From assembly GCA_030144725.1 (NCBI GenBank), contig JASKMD010000029.1, positions 2,154,613 to 2,218,612 of the forward strand: a DNA stretch of 64,000 bases. The letters are read 5' to 3'. This document shows positions 1 through 12,188 of this stretch, piece after piece. This stretch comes from Haematococcus lacustris. Taxonomy: Eukaryota; Chlorophyta; Chlorophyceae; Chlamydomonadales; Haematococcaceae. The notes beneath the pieces are model-generated. The model saw only the letters and a program-made list of their open reading frames with translations, was not told the origin of the DNA and made no database searches. The position numbers and the translations under genes were made by a program. Every line of letters starts with the position of its first letter. Within the stretch, counting starts at the first letter, position 1.

Positions 1-249
1 GCACAGATACCTGTTCGACTCCTGCCACCCCCATTTGTTCCTTTCTCTCGCTTTCCTAGCGTTTGATAGCTCTGTACCGAACACAAGGTAATGGGGGACA
101 TCTGGGATATGCTGCTGTGAGGCTTGTGGGAAGTTCTGCAACAAAGAGTCAAAACTGGGACGAGGCGGCGGCGGCATGGCCCCTCAAATGTATCGCCTGC
201 ACCCTCACATCACCAGCTCCCACAGCACTGTGGCCTGCTGTGGGTGCAG

Positions 250-1820
250 GCACGCCTCAGCACCGCTGGGCCATGGTGGAGCTGTTGTCGGTGGATCGCA
301 GCGCCACCCCTTGGCTGGTGGTGCAGTTCCATGCGTGAGTCAGGCAGCCCTCCACCCACCCTGCCACCCACCCTGACCCCCTCACCCTGCCACCCACCCT
401 GACCCCCTCACCCTGCCCACACACGCACCCTGCCCCCTCCACCCTGACCCCAGCTCTACAGGCTCCAGCTCAATAGGGCCTAGAGAGCAATCCAGCGTCA
501 CTCCTGCCTCCCCCACCATCTGCTCTGCCTCCCTCCCCCCCCTTGTGCCCTCCCTCCCCCCCAATGCCCCCGCCGCTGCCGTGCCTCACAGCCCCATCTA
601 CCACTCTTATTACACCCATTACAAGGAGCAGGAGTGCTTTCGCTCCGTCTACGAGGACCTATTCTACGCGTGAGTGGCTGGCTGCCTGACCTGTGGGCCC
701 TCCTGTGGGCCGATGACCTGCTGGCCGGATGCACCGGGCTTGACCCGCACCGCCACAGTGGCCAGTGTGGGGCTGGTGTGTCCAGTGTGGGGCAGTGTGG
801 GCTCGTGCCTCAACGCTCCCCATGGGCCCCCAACCTGCCCTGCCTCTGACTCAGCAGGGAATTCATCCAGGTACCAGTCGCTGCGGGAGGTCAGGGTCTG
901 CTCCACTATGCCACACCTGCTCATATCACACTATCGCATGTTTGCATCACACTGTTGCTGCATGGTGAGGGAGGGGGAGGTGGCCTGGCTCTGACTGACC
1001 TGCTGCCGCTGCTGCTTCTACTCTGGCTGCAGGGCCCAGGTCGACCTGGTCCTGTCAGGTATGGGAAGCTCCACAGCCAAGTCATCGGCTAAGCTAGCTA
1101 GCCAACCAACCAACCAACCAACCAACCAACCAACTGATCAAGGGTATGACCAGCACTGATTGGTGCACACTGCTGGGGTATGACCAGCACTGGGCGCCTC
1201 AACGTACGCTAACCTCACTTTGACCCAGCTCAGGCGCCAGCAGTGGGTCACGCTGCGGAGTGCAGGTCACGTGCATGCCTACGAGCGCAGCCATGGTGTG
1301 TACGACTACAAACGGGTAAGGCTGGGGTGGGACAGGGGCAGGCTGGGGCGAGCCAGGCGGAATGAGAAGGTCTGAGGGAGGGCTGTCTTCCGCTGCAGGG
1401 GTAGGGTGGGGTAGGTTAGGGCTTGACCTCCTGCTGGTTCAGCAGCCTGCATCACAATTCTTGTTGTTATTACATTACCTCAACACCCTCTTCCTCAGCC
1501 TCCTACTCCTCTACCAAATCCACCTGCTGCTTCACCACTGCTACCACTCGTCCACCTGTTGCTTTTCCTGCTCCCTCACTGCCACGCCTGGCGCGCACTC
1601 TACAAGCGCCTGCTCGTCGCACTGTTGCCTGCTATTTGCTACTTTACCCTGGGCCGCTCCTTCTCCGGTTCGCGGCTACAGGACAACTGCGCACCCATGC
1701 ACGTTGTGATTGGCGACGGCGGCAACATTGAAGGTGGGTGACGCTGAAAGTGGCCTGCAGGGCACTCAGGTCGAGCATGGACCTCTGCTGCTGCCGCTGC
1801 TGCCGCCACCAATATTGCTT

Positions 1821-1860
<40 letters not shown>

Positions 1861-3317
1861 TGCTGCCGCCGCCGCCGCCGCCGCCGCTGCCGCTGCTGCT
1901 GCTGGCATTGAGCAGCCTTGGGGTTTCGTGTTTGCTATGAACGTTTTGCAGGCCCCTACCGCAACTTTGTGGACGAGGTATCGCCACTGACTAACAAGAC
2001 GTGAGCCTTGCCCTGAGAAAGCTCTACGGGGAGGAGGCATGGGGTAGCAGGCATGAGGCCAGGGCCAGGGCCAGGGCCAGGGCCAGGGCCAGGGCCAGGG
2101 CCAGGGCCAGGGCCAGGGCCAGGGCCAGGGCCAGGGCCAGGGCCAGGGCCAGGGCCAGGGCCAGAAGCCAACACTGGCCTTCGTCTTCCCTTCAGGCTTG
2201 TCTTCAATGCAGAGGTCAGGAGCGACCTGCAGTCCCTGAGCCTTGCCCTGGATTCCCCCTCTTGCAGTGTTGCACTGAAGTAGTGGCCCCCAGCTGCTGA
2301 CCCCCCTGGCGGCTGGCTGCAGGTATTGTGAGATGTTGAAGGATGGTGCTGGAAAGCCCCCTGACACGGCGCCTGGGGCCAGCAGCTGGGGCCCAGACTA
2401 CCAGCGCGCAGTGAGGCGGGGCAGGGGAAGGAGGGGGAAGGCTGTCAGGGTGAGGTCGGGTCAGGCTACCTTGTCCACCAGGAGTGGGCGGGAGGTAGGG
2501 GCGGGGAGGAGGGAGGAGGTGGATGGTGGGGGGGCGGCCCGGGAGGGCACAGGGGGGGCGTTGGCAGGGATCGAGGCAGCCCTTGGCGTATGACCTTCCT
2601 GGGTTAGCTTGACTTGCTGTTCTACCCCTTGCCCGCCCTCCGTGTTGCCTGACACTGACCCCCTGTCACTGTTACTGCCCTGGCTGCTTTGCCAGGCACA
2701 CCCCCCGGGCTGCCCCACCACCTCCTGGCAGCCTGCTCATGGCATAGCGGGTGGGCCTCCCCTGGTGCTGCAAAAGCCCAGGAGCAGCAGCCGAGCCATA
2801 ATCAGTAGCAGCAGCGACAGCAGCAGCAACAGCAGCAGTGAGGAGGTGCTGGGATTCTGTCAGTCCAGCCAGCCGAAGTGGTCAGCTTACAGGGACCCCA
2901 GCTTCGGCCACGCCATCCTCAACATCTTGGGCCCTAACACTGCTGAGCTGGCCTGGTGAGCTGCCTGCTGCTGCCTGCTGTTGCCTGCTGCTGCCTCCCA
3001 CTGCCTGCTCCCCTGCTGCTTGCTGCCTGCTGCTGCCTCCTTCCCTGCTGGACCCACATCTCTTCTTCCCCCTGCTTTCCTCTGCTTCTAACACACGTCC
3101 TCCCCCGCCACCTCCTCCACACCCCACCCTCCTCCTCCTGCCTGATCTCCCTCCCCTGCCTGCCTGGCCTCAAGCGCATGTGGCACCACACAGGTATCGC
3201 AACATCGACAGCAGTGGACAGCCGGCAGACACGGCGCGCCTGGAGAGGCTGAGCAGCTGCATGGATGGGGCGGGGCGACACGAGGCCCTAGCTCGCCTGA
3301 AGCAGCTGGGGCACTGA
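250..3317 (+). CDS. Purple acid phosphatase (metallophosphoesterase), 3' part of gene
   Basis: Nine exons can be joined in phase: 250-334, 592-669, 1033-1058, 1266-1315, 1682-1733, 1952-2000, 2323-2410, 2696-2955 and 3194-3317 (stop TGA). The product reads through the family's C-terminal blocks: TPQHRW...SVDRS..PWLVVQFHAP (the block with a metal-binding His), a YEDLFYAAQVDLVLSGHVHAYERSH stretch split over exons 3-5 (GHVH supplies further metal ligands), an IGDGGNIEG block, GPYRNFVDE, and SAYRDPSFGHA near the end. Purple acid phosphatases are secreted or vacuolar binuclear metal enzymes that hydrolyse phosphate monoesters. The N-terminal half, with the GDxG, GDxxY and GNHE blocks, lies upstream of the window, and I could not place an exon in bases 1-249. 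A Ser-rich insert (about 2777-2850) precedes the SAYRDPSFGHA block. Introns carry CCG, CAAC and GGGCCA tandem repeats. The family call is firm; exact exon ends are from consensus sites and matching phase. Confidence 0.88.
1817..1895. repeat. CCG trinucleotide tract in a phosphatase intron
   Basis: Near-pure CCG/CTG triplets fill the intron between exons ending 1733 and starting 1952. Conceptual poly-Pro, poly-Gly and poly-Ala frames here are not coding. Confidence 0.9.
2057..2164. repeat. GGGCCA hexamer satellite in a phosphatase intron
   Basis: About 18 uninterrupted units of GGGCCA in the intron 2001-2322. The conceptual (PG)n, (RA)n and (PW)n frames are products of the repeat. Confidence 0.95.
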
Positions 3318-4470
3318 AGCAGCAGCCTGCCTGTGACAGCGCGCAACACTGGGCGCAATCATACAGCGCTATCCACTGTCTGCGCACATACACGGTCCAG
3401 GGTAGGGAAGGGGTGAGGGTAGGGAAGGGGTGAAGTTCCAGGCCCCTAGCACTATGCACGCCTTGGTGGCTGACTGATACTGCTGCTGCTCCTGCTCCAG
3501 CCTACTAGTGGCTGCCTACATGCTGCTGTGTTTGTGCGCCTGATTCTGCCTTTCCGGGCTGATGAGGGAGGTGCTGGGGACTGACAGGGTTGGTGTCAGG
3601 CAACAGTGTAGCCAGAAGGCCCGTAAGCACTCCCTTTGCTCAGGCACATGTTGCCTGCAGGATTGATGAGGCGTGTGGGGCTTACTGCCTGGCCCTGCAT
3701 GGCGCACTCTAGCACGAAGGTTACCTTGAGCCCTGATCAGCTTATGGTAGAAATTCTCGAAATTGTTGTATGGAATAACATAGTGTGCTGCGTAACAAGT
3801 GTGGCAGACAGGTGCCAACCGCCTGGGTGGTAGATTGCAGCTGGAGTTGAGCAGCAGGGAATGAGCTGGAGTTGAGCAGCAGTGAATGAGCAGTAACTAC
3901 CTGGATGAGCAGTTGATGTAGCAGTAGTTGTTTTGCAGCATCAGTTGTATTGACTACCTGGTTGTTTTGTAGAGAATGCGTGTTTGTGCTGTGTGTGTGT
4001 TAGAACCCTTACCCATTAGGCTGCATGTTGTACAGCTGGCTTGGACACGTCATGAGTTCCATCGTGAGGCATTGTGTGTGGATCGAAGATGGTTTTGATT
4101 GCTTCAAGATCAGCCCCCATGGCCAGTAAGCCTGAAAAGCCAGAACAGGTCAAGAACAGGTCATAAGGCAGCCTGCACAGCCAGGTGAGGCCTCCGTCAG
4201 AGGTCCTGGACCCCCAACCATATTGGATGCATCGCCTGTTGACGTCTTAATTGTCTTTGGGGCCCGTTTGCAGCCGCACGTCACGTAGTGTGGACTGTTC
4301 GCTCGCCTCGTCGCCTGGGCGATCGCTCCTCCGCCTGACCGCCTGACTGCCTACCCCCGCCACCCCACTGTCACACGTGTGATCCTTGTGGTGCACACCG
4401 GCAAACCCTGTGTTCCTATCCTGCAGCCCCTATGATACTCGACACAGGCCAGTGGTCGACATCTGTTACA
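3318..4470. other. Intergenic, no gene seen
   Basis: Downstream of the phosphatase stop. AT content rises compared with the exons; 3' UTR is likely in the first part. I see no conserved protein, RNA gene or clear repeat here. Confidence 0.5.
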
Positions 4471-4604
4471 TAGGGATGGTCCCATCTACGTAGATCTACG
4501 TAGATCTAACGTTAGATTAGATGGTTAGATTAGATCTAACAAGCCAATCTAACGTTAGAATCGTCTAATCTAGTCTAGCATTAGATGGGTCGGGACGATC
4601 CCTA
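4471..4604. mobile_element. 134-bp hAT-type MITE
   Basis: The element begins TAGGGATGGTCCCATCTA and ends with the near reverse complement (GGGACGATCCCTA), so it has terminal inverted repeats of about 13 bp. It is flanked on both sides by the same 8 bp, CTGTTACA (4463-4470 and 4605-4612). An 8-bp target duplication with TAGGG-type ends is the hallmark of the hAT superfamily. The interior is a set of palindromic ATCTAAC / GTTAGAT words, so the whole single strand can fold back. There is no coding capacity; it would need a transposase supplied in trans. Confidence 0.88.
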
Positions 4605-4612
4605 CTGTTACA

Positions 4613-6088
4613 CAAGGGCGCGACTCATGCCTTTCGGCTAAAAGTTAGCCGCCAGGATCTGCACATCCCCACATGCAGCCGCCACGTTGGCGGCCTTTGC
4701 CGCCAAGGACCGGGTCTATGGGGTTGGGTGTAGGAGAGCAGTGCAGGGGCTGGTGATGGGGAGGCAAGTGCAGCGTTGAGGCACGCAGGGAGACAGGGTT
4801 GAGGGCTGGGGGAGGCAAGGGCTAAGTTGGCGGTAGGTGAGGTTAAGGCGGGCTAGTAGGGTGCTCAATGGCCTAGGTAGGTTCCAGGTGGTCCACGCCA
4901 GGTGGTTCACGTCAAGTCCATGTCAGGAGGTCATAGCGCAAAGTACCAGCATCACACCCTCGCCCTCAATTGCTTGTACGTAGGCGAAGTTAAAGGCCGT
5001 GCGGGCAACACGTACTATCGCACCATGTCGTGGCTACCGAACCTGCTCCGTAAGGACTCCAAGAACACTATGCCTAGCCACCTTCACAGCATTCGCATTG
5101 TTTGCGAGTCGGCTGATGGCGTGCCACCAGGTTGAGCTAAGCGGCATTTCAGCCACTTCGGGCTATGTTTTGCCCCGGTCGGATCAGCCTAATGACGCGC
5201 TGCGCGCTTGCTGTGATGTGATCCGTGCCCGCGTGGCACGACAGGCTGCACGGCCGTGAAGATGAGGGTCTTGGACCGGGGCAGTGTGGCCTGGGACAGC
5301 CCTGTTTCGCCAGTAACCCCCAGTACATCAAAAGCACAGCGCGGCTCATGCGGTTTGTCAAACCTGCCCTGCAACCTGCGCCTGTCAGCCCGTTCAAGCC
5401 CCAGCTGGTCGTTCAATGCCCCGCCGAGACTTCCTTGCCAGCTCCGATGTTGGGGCTCCTAACCTCGGCTCTTCGCGCATGCTTCGTTGCGGCTGCAGGA
5501 GACGACGCGCTCCAAGCAGTGTGGGACCCGCCAACCAGCTGCCAGCTCCAGCTCAAAATGCAGCAAGCTCCCAAGGAGGGGTGGCGCAAGCAGGTCTGAT
5601 ACACCATCATGAGCATGTTACGGGAAACGGAATAACACACTGTCCAGCACACATTATAGACTGGGCAAACAGGTTGGTGAAAATTCCTAGCCAAGGCTGA
5701 GCCATGGTCAAGCCATAGCCAAGCCAAGTAAGGCTGAGCCAAGGCTGAGTCAAGGTCATATTGCTCAGCCTAGGTTTAGCGAAGGCAGTGTAGGTAGCTA
5801 GGGCAGTCAGGCAGCTCAGCTACACACAATGGGAAAGAGGCCAGCCGGCAAAGTGAATGGTGGTTGGCAGAACGTCAGATGCAGGCCTGTCAGGCCTAAA
5901 ACATCAGGCAAGATCTGCCACGGTGAAGGTCGTGGTGGTGTAGCAGCACCTTTACCTTCCCCGACGCCTGCTACAAGCCCGCCCTGCACCTGCACCTGCA
6001 CCTGCACCTGCACCTGCACCTGCACCTGCACCTGCACCTGCACCTGCCTTGCCCTGGCCCTTGCCCTGGCCCTGGCTGCTGCCTCCAG
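4613..6088. other. Intergenic or 5' part of the next gene, no firm exon
   Basis: Several short open frames exist (for example 5225-5599 and 5416-5700) but none shows a recognisable family. 5984-6043 is a CACCTG hexamer tract, probably in an upstream intron or UTR of the gene that begins by about 6089. A first exon of that gene may lie here but I cannot pick it out. Confidence 0.4.
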
Positions 6089-6780
6089 GAGGTGTCGTTC
6101 CAGCTGCTGCTGCAGCCCTCAGGCCAGCCCGGGCTGTGGCAAGAGCTCAGCGCCCCCATCAGCGTAGACCTGGCCAAGCACTGCCCCCCCCCCGCCCGCC
6201 ACCCCCACCCCCTCCGCCTCCCCCACCCCGTCTCTCCCACCAGACCATATCAGTGTGGCAGCAGCGCAGGACGACAGGGCGGAGCTGAGCACACCCATTG
6301 TGCTGGAGTGGCGGTCAGGGCGCCAACGGGAGCGGCAGACCCGCATGCAGGTCAGCAGCTAGGGCGGGGGGTGGGGGGCGGGGGGCGGGGGGCTGCTGGC
6401 AGGTGAGGGAGAGGGCAGACCAGGCCCTGCACAGGCACCTGGAAGTCGAGGGCCTGGTTGCCCTGCTGGTATAGGTGCGGGGGGGGGGGGGGGGTAGGGA
6501 AGAAGGGGGGGGACCCAGCAGCAGCTGCAGCACAGCAGCTGCCACTGAGCAGGAGGTGAGGTGAGCCTACCTCCTGTGAGCACACCTCAGAGCTCTGCGG
6601 GCCCGGCTGGCCTGCTGTCTGGAGTGGCCTAGGTCCCTGTGGAGGTGGAGGTGGAGGTTGCAGTGGAAGGGTGGCCACCTTGATCACCCTGTGCCTCACC
6701 ACCCTGAGCTGTGTGACCTGCAGACGCCCGTGTCTCTTTCCTGATGCTTGCTGCCGCCTCTGTCTGTGCACCCTTCGCCA

Positions 6781-6830
<50 letters not shown>

Positions 6831-9800
6831 AGGTGCTCCTGGTATGCAGCCGAGGCCGAGTGGAGGTGCCTCCCGCACCCCCCCCCACAGCCAACATGGC
6901 CTCCCCTCTGGGCGTCAACACAAAGCCCTCGCCTCCCCATCTGACCCCCACCCCCTTCTCCCCCACCCCCTCCTCCCCTGCCCCCTCCTCCTCATTCTCC
7001 CTCACACCCCACCCCTCGCCCCGCAGCACACTGCCAGACTCCCCGGTTTCAAGCATGGGGCTGCCCTCACCACCCAACTCCATGGGACCCCAGCCCCTAG
7101 CTGCCTTGCGCGTCGCCGCGTTAAGCCCCACCCCCTCCCCCCCTGCTGCTGCGGCAGCGGCAGCGGCGGCTGCGGCACAGTCAGTCTGCCCCTCCCTGAC
7201 CTCTAGGGATCTGGCTCCCCCTTTCCCGCCGCACCCCCCCACACACAACCCACCCCCTGACCCCACCGCACACCCCCTGTCTCCTGCCTCCTCCTTGGCC
7301 CCTTCATCTGGCCCAAACACCCCCACACACACCACAGCAAGCCCAGCCGCCACAGCCCAGCCAGGTTCAGCAACAGGGCCACGGGCAGGATTTGAACCTG
7401 GCACCTTCAGAGGCAAACTCAATTCGTCGCTGTCTGCTGGCCAGGGCTGTGGCATGGCCCCCTCCCATGAGATGCCAGTGCAAGAGCTGGTCACGCTGCT
7501 GAAGCGCATGACAGCGCCCCCTGCTCCTGCCCCTGCTGCGGCCCAAGGCCTGACTCAAGAAGAGCATGAGATGCCGGGGTGTGGCCGCCAGCCTTATCTG
7601 AGTGCTGCCTCAGGCAGTGAAGGGCGCGCGCCACCGCCGCCTGCCCCACACACAGAGCAGCCAGCAGGAGCAGGTGGTGGGAGCAGCAGCAGAGCAGCAG
7701 GGGGGGGGGATGAGGAGGGTGAGGCTGGGGTAGGGGAGATGGGTAGGCGGCGGGTGCGGCAGCTGGGGGCCGTGAGCCTGATGCCTCCGCTGCAGGCCCA
7801 GGGGCAGCCCAGGCAGGCCACGGACTTTCTCATGGCGTCCTGGGGCCCTGCGGGGTCGCTGCCGCCTGCTCAGGTGGAGCGGGGGTAGGGGCAGGGGTAG
7901 GGGCAGGGGTAGGGGTAGGGGCAGGGGCAGGGGCAGGGGTAGGGGCAGGGGCAGGGGCAGGGGCAGGGGCAGGGGCAGGGGCAGGGGCAGGGGCAGGGGC
8001 AGGGGCAGGGGCAGGGGCAGGGGCAGGGGCAGGGGCAGGGGCAGGGGCAGGGGCAGGGGCAGGGGCAGGGGCAGGGGCAGGGGCAGGGGCAGGGGCAGGG
8101 GTAGGGGCAGGGGCAGGGGCAGGGGTAGGGGCAGGGGCAGGGGCAGGGGCAGGGGCAGGGGCAGGGGCAGGGGTAGGGGCAGGGGCAGAGGCTTACCCTG
8201 GCTGCTCTTTGTTATCAATTTAGGCTCTATCAGCATTACTTGCCCAGCCCTGCCCCTGCTGCCCCCTGCCCCTGCCCCACCGCCCCCTTGCTTCACAGGC
8301 CGCCCCCCCGGACTCTTTTGTGATGTGGCTAGGCTCCCACACGGCCCTGCCTGGCAGCTCCCTCACCAGCTCAGCCTCCACCTCCCTGCACACACACAGC
8401 CAGGCCAGTGATGGCTCGGCACCGCCAGCGTCAGCAGCCGGGGGTGAGGGGCCGCTGCCCCCCCCCCCTGCCGCCCATGCAGAGGTCAGGGCCAGTGCTG
8501 ACCCGGGCTCAGCTACTGACCTGGTCCAGCACCGCCTCATGCTGCAGCAGATGCAGGAAAGGGGGGGGCTGGTGCAGCAGGAGGGGGGAGGGCGTGGCGC
8601 AGAGCCGCAGGCGCGTGCTGCGGGTGATGTGGCTGGTCTGCTGCTGCAGGAGGAGCAGGAGGGGGTCAGGGAGGCGCAGCACGTGCTGGCAGCCAGTACT
8701 GCTGCTCTAGCAGCAGTGGATCGCACCCTGGCTGCTGCTGACACGTCTGCTGCCCCCTCTGCTGCTCCTGCTGGCCCCCCTGCTGCTGCTCCTGCTGGCC
8801 CCCCTGCCGCTGCTACTGGTGGTGGCAGCCAGGCTGCGTCCCCTCACAGCCAGGCTGGGTGTGCGCCACAAGCTGCTGCCTCCCCCATTGCCCTATCCAC
8901 CCATGCTGCTTCTGACAGCCCACTGCCAGCGACCAGCCCCCCTAGCGGGTCAGCTGCGCTGGCTGCTGCCCAGCAGCAGGAGGGGGAGGGGGTCAGGGAG
9001 GCGCAGCACGTGCTGGCGGCCAGTAGGGGGGCGGCACGGGCCGCAGACCGCATGCTGCAGGACCTGGATCAGGCCGCAACCCCAGCAGCAGGGACTGCAG
9101 TGCTGCCAGGGACAGCAGCAGCCGGGGAGGAGGGAGAGGGGGAGGAGGGGGAGGGGGAGGGGGAGGAGGAGGAGGATGGGGATGCTGAGGCGAGTCTGGC
9201 TAGTCTGGCCAGCGACCACCAGGAGGCAAGGGCACCCCCCCCTGGGCCATCCACTGCCAGCACCTCTGCCCCCACTGACACCACCTTCATGATGCCCAGC
9301 CGCACCAGCTGGCTGAGCCGCCCGCCCCCTCATGACTCTTCCACCAGCTATGTGCCGGACGCCCCGTCCTTCCGTGGCATGCCGCTGGTCCAGCTGCCTG
9401 GCAGCGGCCTCCCTGCCCCTGCCGCACCGCATGTCAGCAGGGCAGGCAGCAGCAGCTTAACACGCAACGCCCAGCTGGACAGCGCTGCCAACGCAGGCAG
9501 TGTTGATCTGGGGCTGGCAGCAGGGTGGGGGGTGGAGGTGGAGGAGGAGGAGGAGGAGGGTATGGAGGGTGGGTGGGACATGAGATCCTCCCCTGATCAC
9601 AGCCGGGGCCTGCCAGCAGCGCCCAGCGGCGCGGGAGGCGAAGGCAGCGCAGCTCTATCCCCGGTCCACCGCCGGCCTGCCAGCGTAGCGCCTGGTGCAG
9701 GCCCGCGCCGCACCCCCCAGACCAGCCGCTGCAGCAGCCGCAGCCTGGGGGACGTGGGCCTGGTGTCAGGGGGAGGCAGTGGGGGGGGGGGCCGGGGGGG

Positions 9801-11358
9801 AGGGGGTGGTGCAGCTGGCGGCCCCCGTGCATGCCTGGGTGCCCTGGCGGCCTGACACCCCCAGCTCCCCAGCAGCGGCCCCGGGGGGGAGCATGATGCA
9901 GTCCCGCCCCTCCCTCCATGCCCCCCCCTCCCCCCCCCTCCCCTGCTGACTCCGCTGACTCCGCCCCCCCCCCTTGCCCCCCCTCCCTTCCTGTACACCC
10001 CCCAGGGCCAACCCCCCCAGCGTGCCAGCAGTAATGACAGCCCCCAGCCACCCATGCTCATCCCCGCCCTCACAGCAGCCCCCCCAGAGGAAGCAATGGA
10101 GCCCCCCTCCCCCTCCCCGCGCCCCTCGCCCGCCCGCAGCAGCAGCCAGGGCAGCATGGGCCTGTGCCCTCGGGACGGCTCCCACCTTCCCCCCGCCTTC
10201 CTCACCTACTACCCCCTCCAGTTCCCAGCACACCCCTGCACCAGCCCCGCAAGCGCCGGGGGCAGCAGCAGCCGGGCCAGCCTGGGCCGCCCCCTCTTCG
10301 ACCCTCACCCCAGCCCTGGCTCCAGCCCAGCCACCAGCCCCTCGGCCAGCTCTGCCAGCCCCGCCGGCCCGCCGCCACAGCTGCGCAGTGCATTTGGAGC
10401 AGGGGTGGTCCTGGCTGATGCTGCAGGGGGCAGCAGCGGGCAGGGGCCTGCTCCCGGCACCCACCGCAGCAGCAGCGGCCCCGCCCCTGGTCTGTCACAC
10501 TTTTCCACCCCTTTTGCCACCCCGCCCTGCGACGTCCCCCCTCCCACCCCCGGCATGCGGGCGAGCTCACCTCCCCCCCTGTGGGGGGCCGCCTCCGCCC
10601 CCACCTCCACCCACCCGCCCTCCGCCTTCCACCGCGGCCCCAGCAGCCCAGAACGCATGGGGGCCAGCCCCGTGTCGCTGTCCCGCGCCACCTCTGGCAG
10701 CACCAGCGGCTCCGACCTGCCCTGCAGAGGCACCCACTCCTCCACTGGAGAGCGGCGCGCCCTCAGGACCAACCAGCGCCGCGCCTCGGCCTGCTGCCCT
10801 GGCTGGGACATGGACGGCTTGAGTCGGGGGGACATGGGTGGGGGGCTGGACCGGGCTGGCTCCTGTGCCCTGCCTCAGCAGCAGCAGCAGCAGCAGCGGG
10901 GGGGAGGGGGGCGGCGGCGGATGTCCATGTGGCACGGCATGTCCGGGGAGGGGCCTCTGGCGGGGCCATTGGCGACTGACGTGGAAGAGGGGCGGGTGCC
11001 GCTGGCCTTTGGCTGGGTCCCGGGGCTGGCGGCTGCAGCGGGCAGTTCCATGGCGGCCCCTCACTCCTCAGTGCCGGCGAGCGAGCCTGAGGCGGAGGTG
11101 GGGGCGGGGCAGCTGGGGTCAGGGCTGGGGTCAGCGTCTGGGGCGGTCCAGGAAGATCAGCGGGCTGGGCTGGGCAGTGGCAGTGGCAGGGTGGGCAGCG
11201 CAGAGCAGCTCCGCAGGGTGGCCTCAGCTCAGTATGTGTTGGCAGCCAGCGCTGCGGCCATCAAGGCTGTGGACTTCACGCTGCAGGTGCTCGACCAGCC
11301 CACCCCTGGCCCAGCAGCAGCTCCTGCAGGCAGCGGGCGGGAGGCTGCTGGGGCATAG
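6089..11358 (+). CDS. Large Ala/Ser/Pro-rich disordered protein with a threefold ~40-residue repeat
   Basis: Product not recognised. Exons supported by splice sites and phase: one starting near 6089 (VSFQLLLQPSGQPGLW...), one ending at 6350 (start uncertain, about 6244; ELSTPIVLEWRSGRQRER), 6833-7873, 8224 to about 9760-9850 (donor uncertain), and 10006-11358 (stop TAG). All junctions after 6350 fit phase 0. Most of the ~1,350 residues are low-complexity Pro, Ser, Ala and Gly. The only regular feature is a repeat with core AQ[HY]VLAAS followed by an Ala-rich amphipathic stretch ending in a Leu/Asp motif, near 8662-8745, 8995-9080 and 11212-11295. The first ~100 residues look globular. No signal peptide or membrane span is seen in the part I can read; the true start is probably further upstream. 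Introns contain a CTG16 tract and a GGGGCA satellite. Confidence 0.62.
6781..6829. repeat. CTG triplet tract at a 3' splice site
   Basis: About 16 CTG units run straight into the TAG acceptor at 6830-6832, so the triplet tract takes the place of the usual pyrimidine stretch of this intron. Confidence 0.85.
7880..8188. repeat. GGGGCA hexamer satellite in an intron
   Basis: About 50 units of GGGGCA with scattered GGGGTA variants. It fills the intron between donor 7874 and acceptor 8223. The (LP)n reading on the minus strand is an artefact of the repeat. Confidence 0.95.
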
Positions 11359-11699
11359 AGCCAGTGGGGATGGTAGCGCTGGTGGGGGAGGGGGTGGGGG
11401 TGGAGGTGGCAGCTGGGGGGTTACAGGACCGCACCGTGGGCAGCAGCAGCAAGGGGAAGGGGGCGTGCAAGGGGCAGGGGGCGTCTCTTAGTGAGCCTGA
11501 CGAAGTGGAGGAGCCTGGCCGCCCTGTCAGCTCATACCCACGCATCTACATATTTCGTGGCTTAGCCCGTACTCTCTTTTCCTGTTACGTGTTTGTTTTC
11601 TTTTCTTGTCTTTCTCTTCCTCTCTTTACATTGCTTGCAGTTGTGGGGTTGGCGTACCATTTTTGTCGGGACATGCAGCCTGCCGCATGGGGAAGATTC

Positions 11700-12188
11700 T
11701 CCCTGCAATCGGGTATGGCTGCAGCCAAACGCCGCCACCACCCGCCTATGCTCGGCCGCCCCTGGTTGTGGGGGAGATATGTGCTGCATGGGGAAGCTGC
11801 AGGGAATTAGATGTGGGTGGGGAAAGATGCAGGTTAGCAGGAGCAGCAGGGCGGTGAACAGGCTCCAGCAAGTTGGTCCCCCAAACGCAGGATAAGTCAC
11901 ATGGCAGAATGATGGGATGGGTTTTGGACCTACCAGGATGTAATACTGGCTTGTGTCAGAAGATCATGGCGGTCATGGTGCTTGTGGAGATCATGGCAAA
12001 ACCATTTTTAGGGAATGCGCAGTGCTGAGCATCGTGCTTTGTAGACAAGACACTGAGCTGACGCAATTGCCGCGGCCTGGTGGGTATGCATGGAACATTT
12101 CAGTTTGTCCTAGACAGCTATGGACAGCGGAATGCTGCTGGGCGCCGCCACGAGTGACATGATGGACGATGGAGGTGGTGAGGAATGA
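11700..12188 (+). pseudogene. Relic paralogue of the Pro/Tyr/Gly-rich gene at 12747
   Basis: Two pieces match the intact gene downstream. 11708-11765 matches 13371-13428 (the PPPPAYA-encoding part) with few differences. 12126-12188 encodes SGMLLGAATSDMMDDGGGEE and a stop, matching the last exon at 18645-18713. Between them only scraps remain (a Gly/His-rich stretch near 11955-11995), and the upstream coding repeats are missing. This fits an old tandem duplication that has decayed; a short diverged functional gene cannot be excluded. Confidence 0.6.

Noticed and set aside
6352..7509. Long minus-strand ORF of 385 residues
   Set aside because: Antisense of in-phase plus-strand exons that keep frame over several junctions; low-complexity composition explains its openness.
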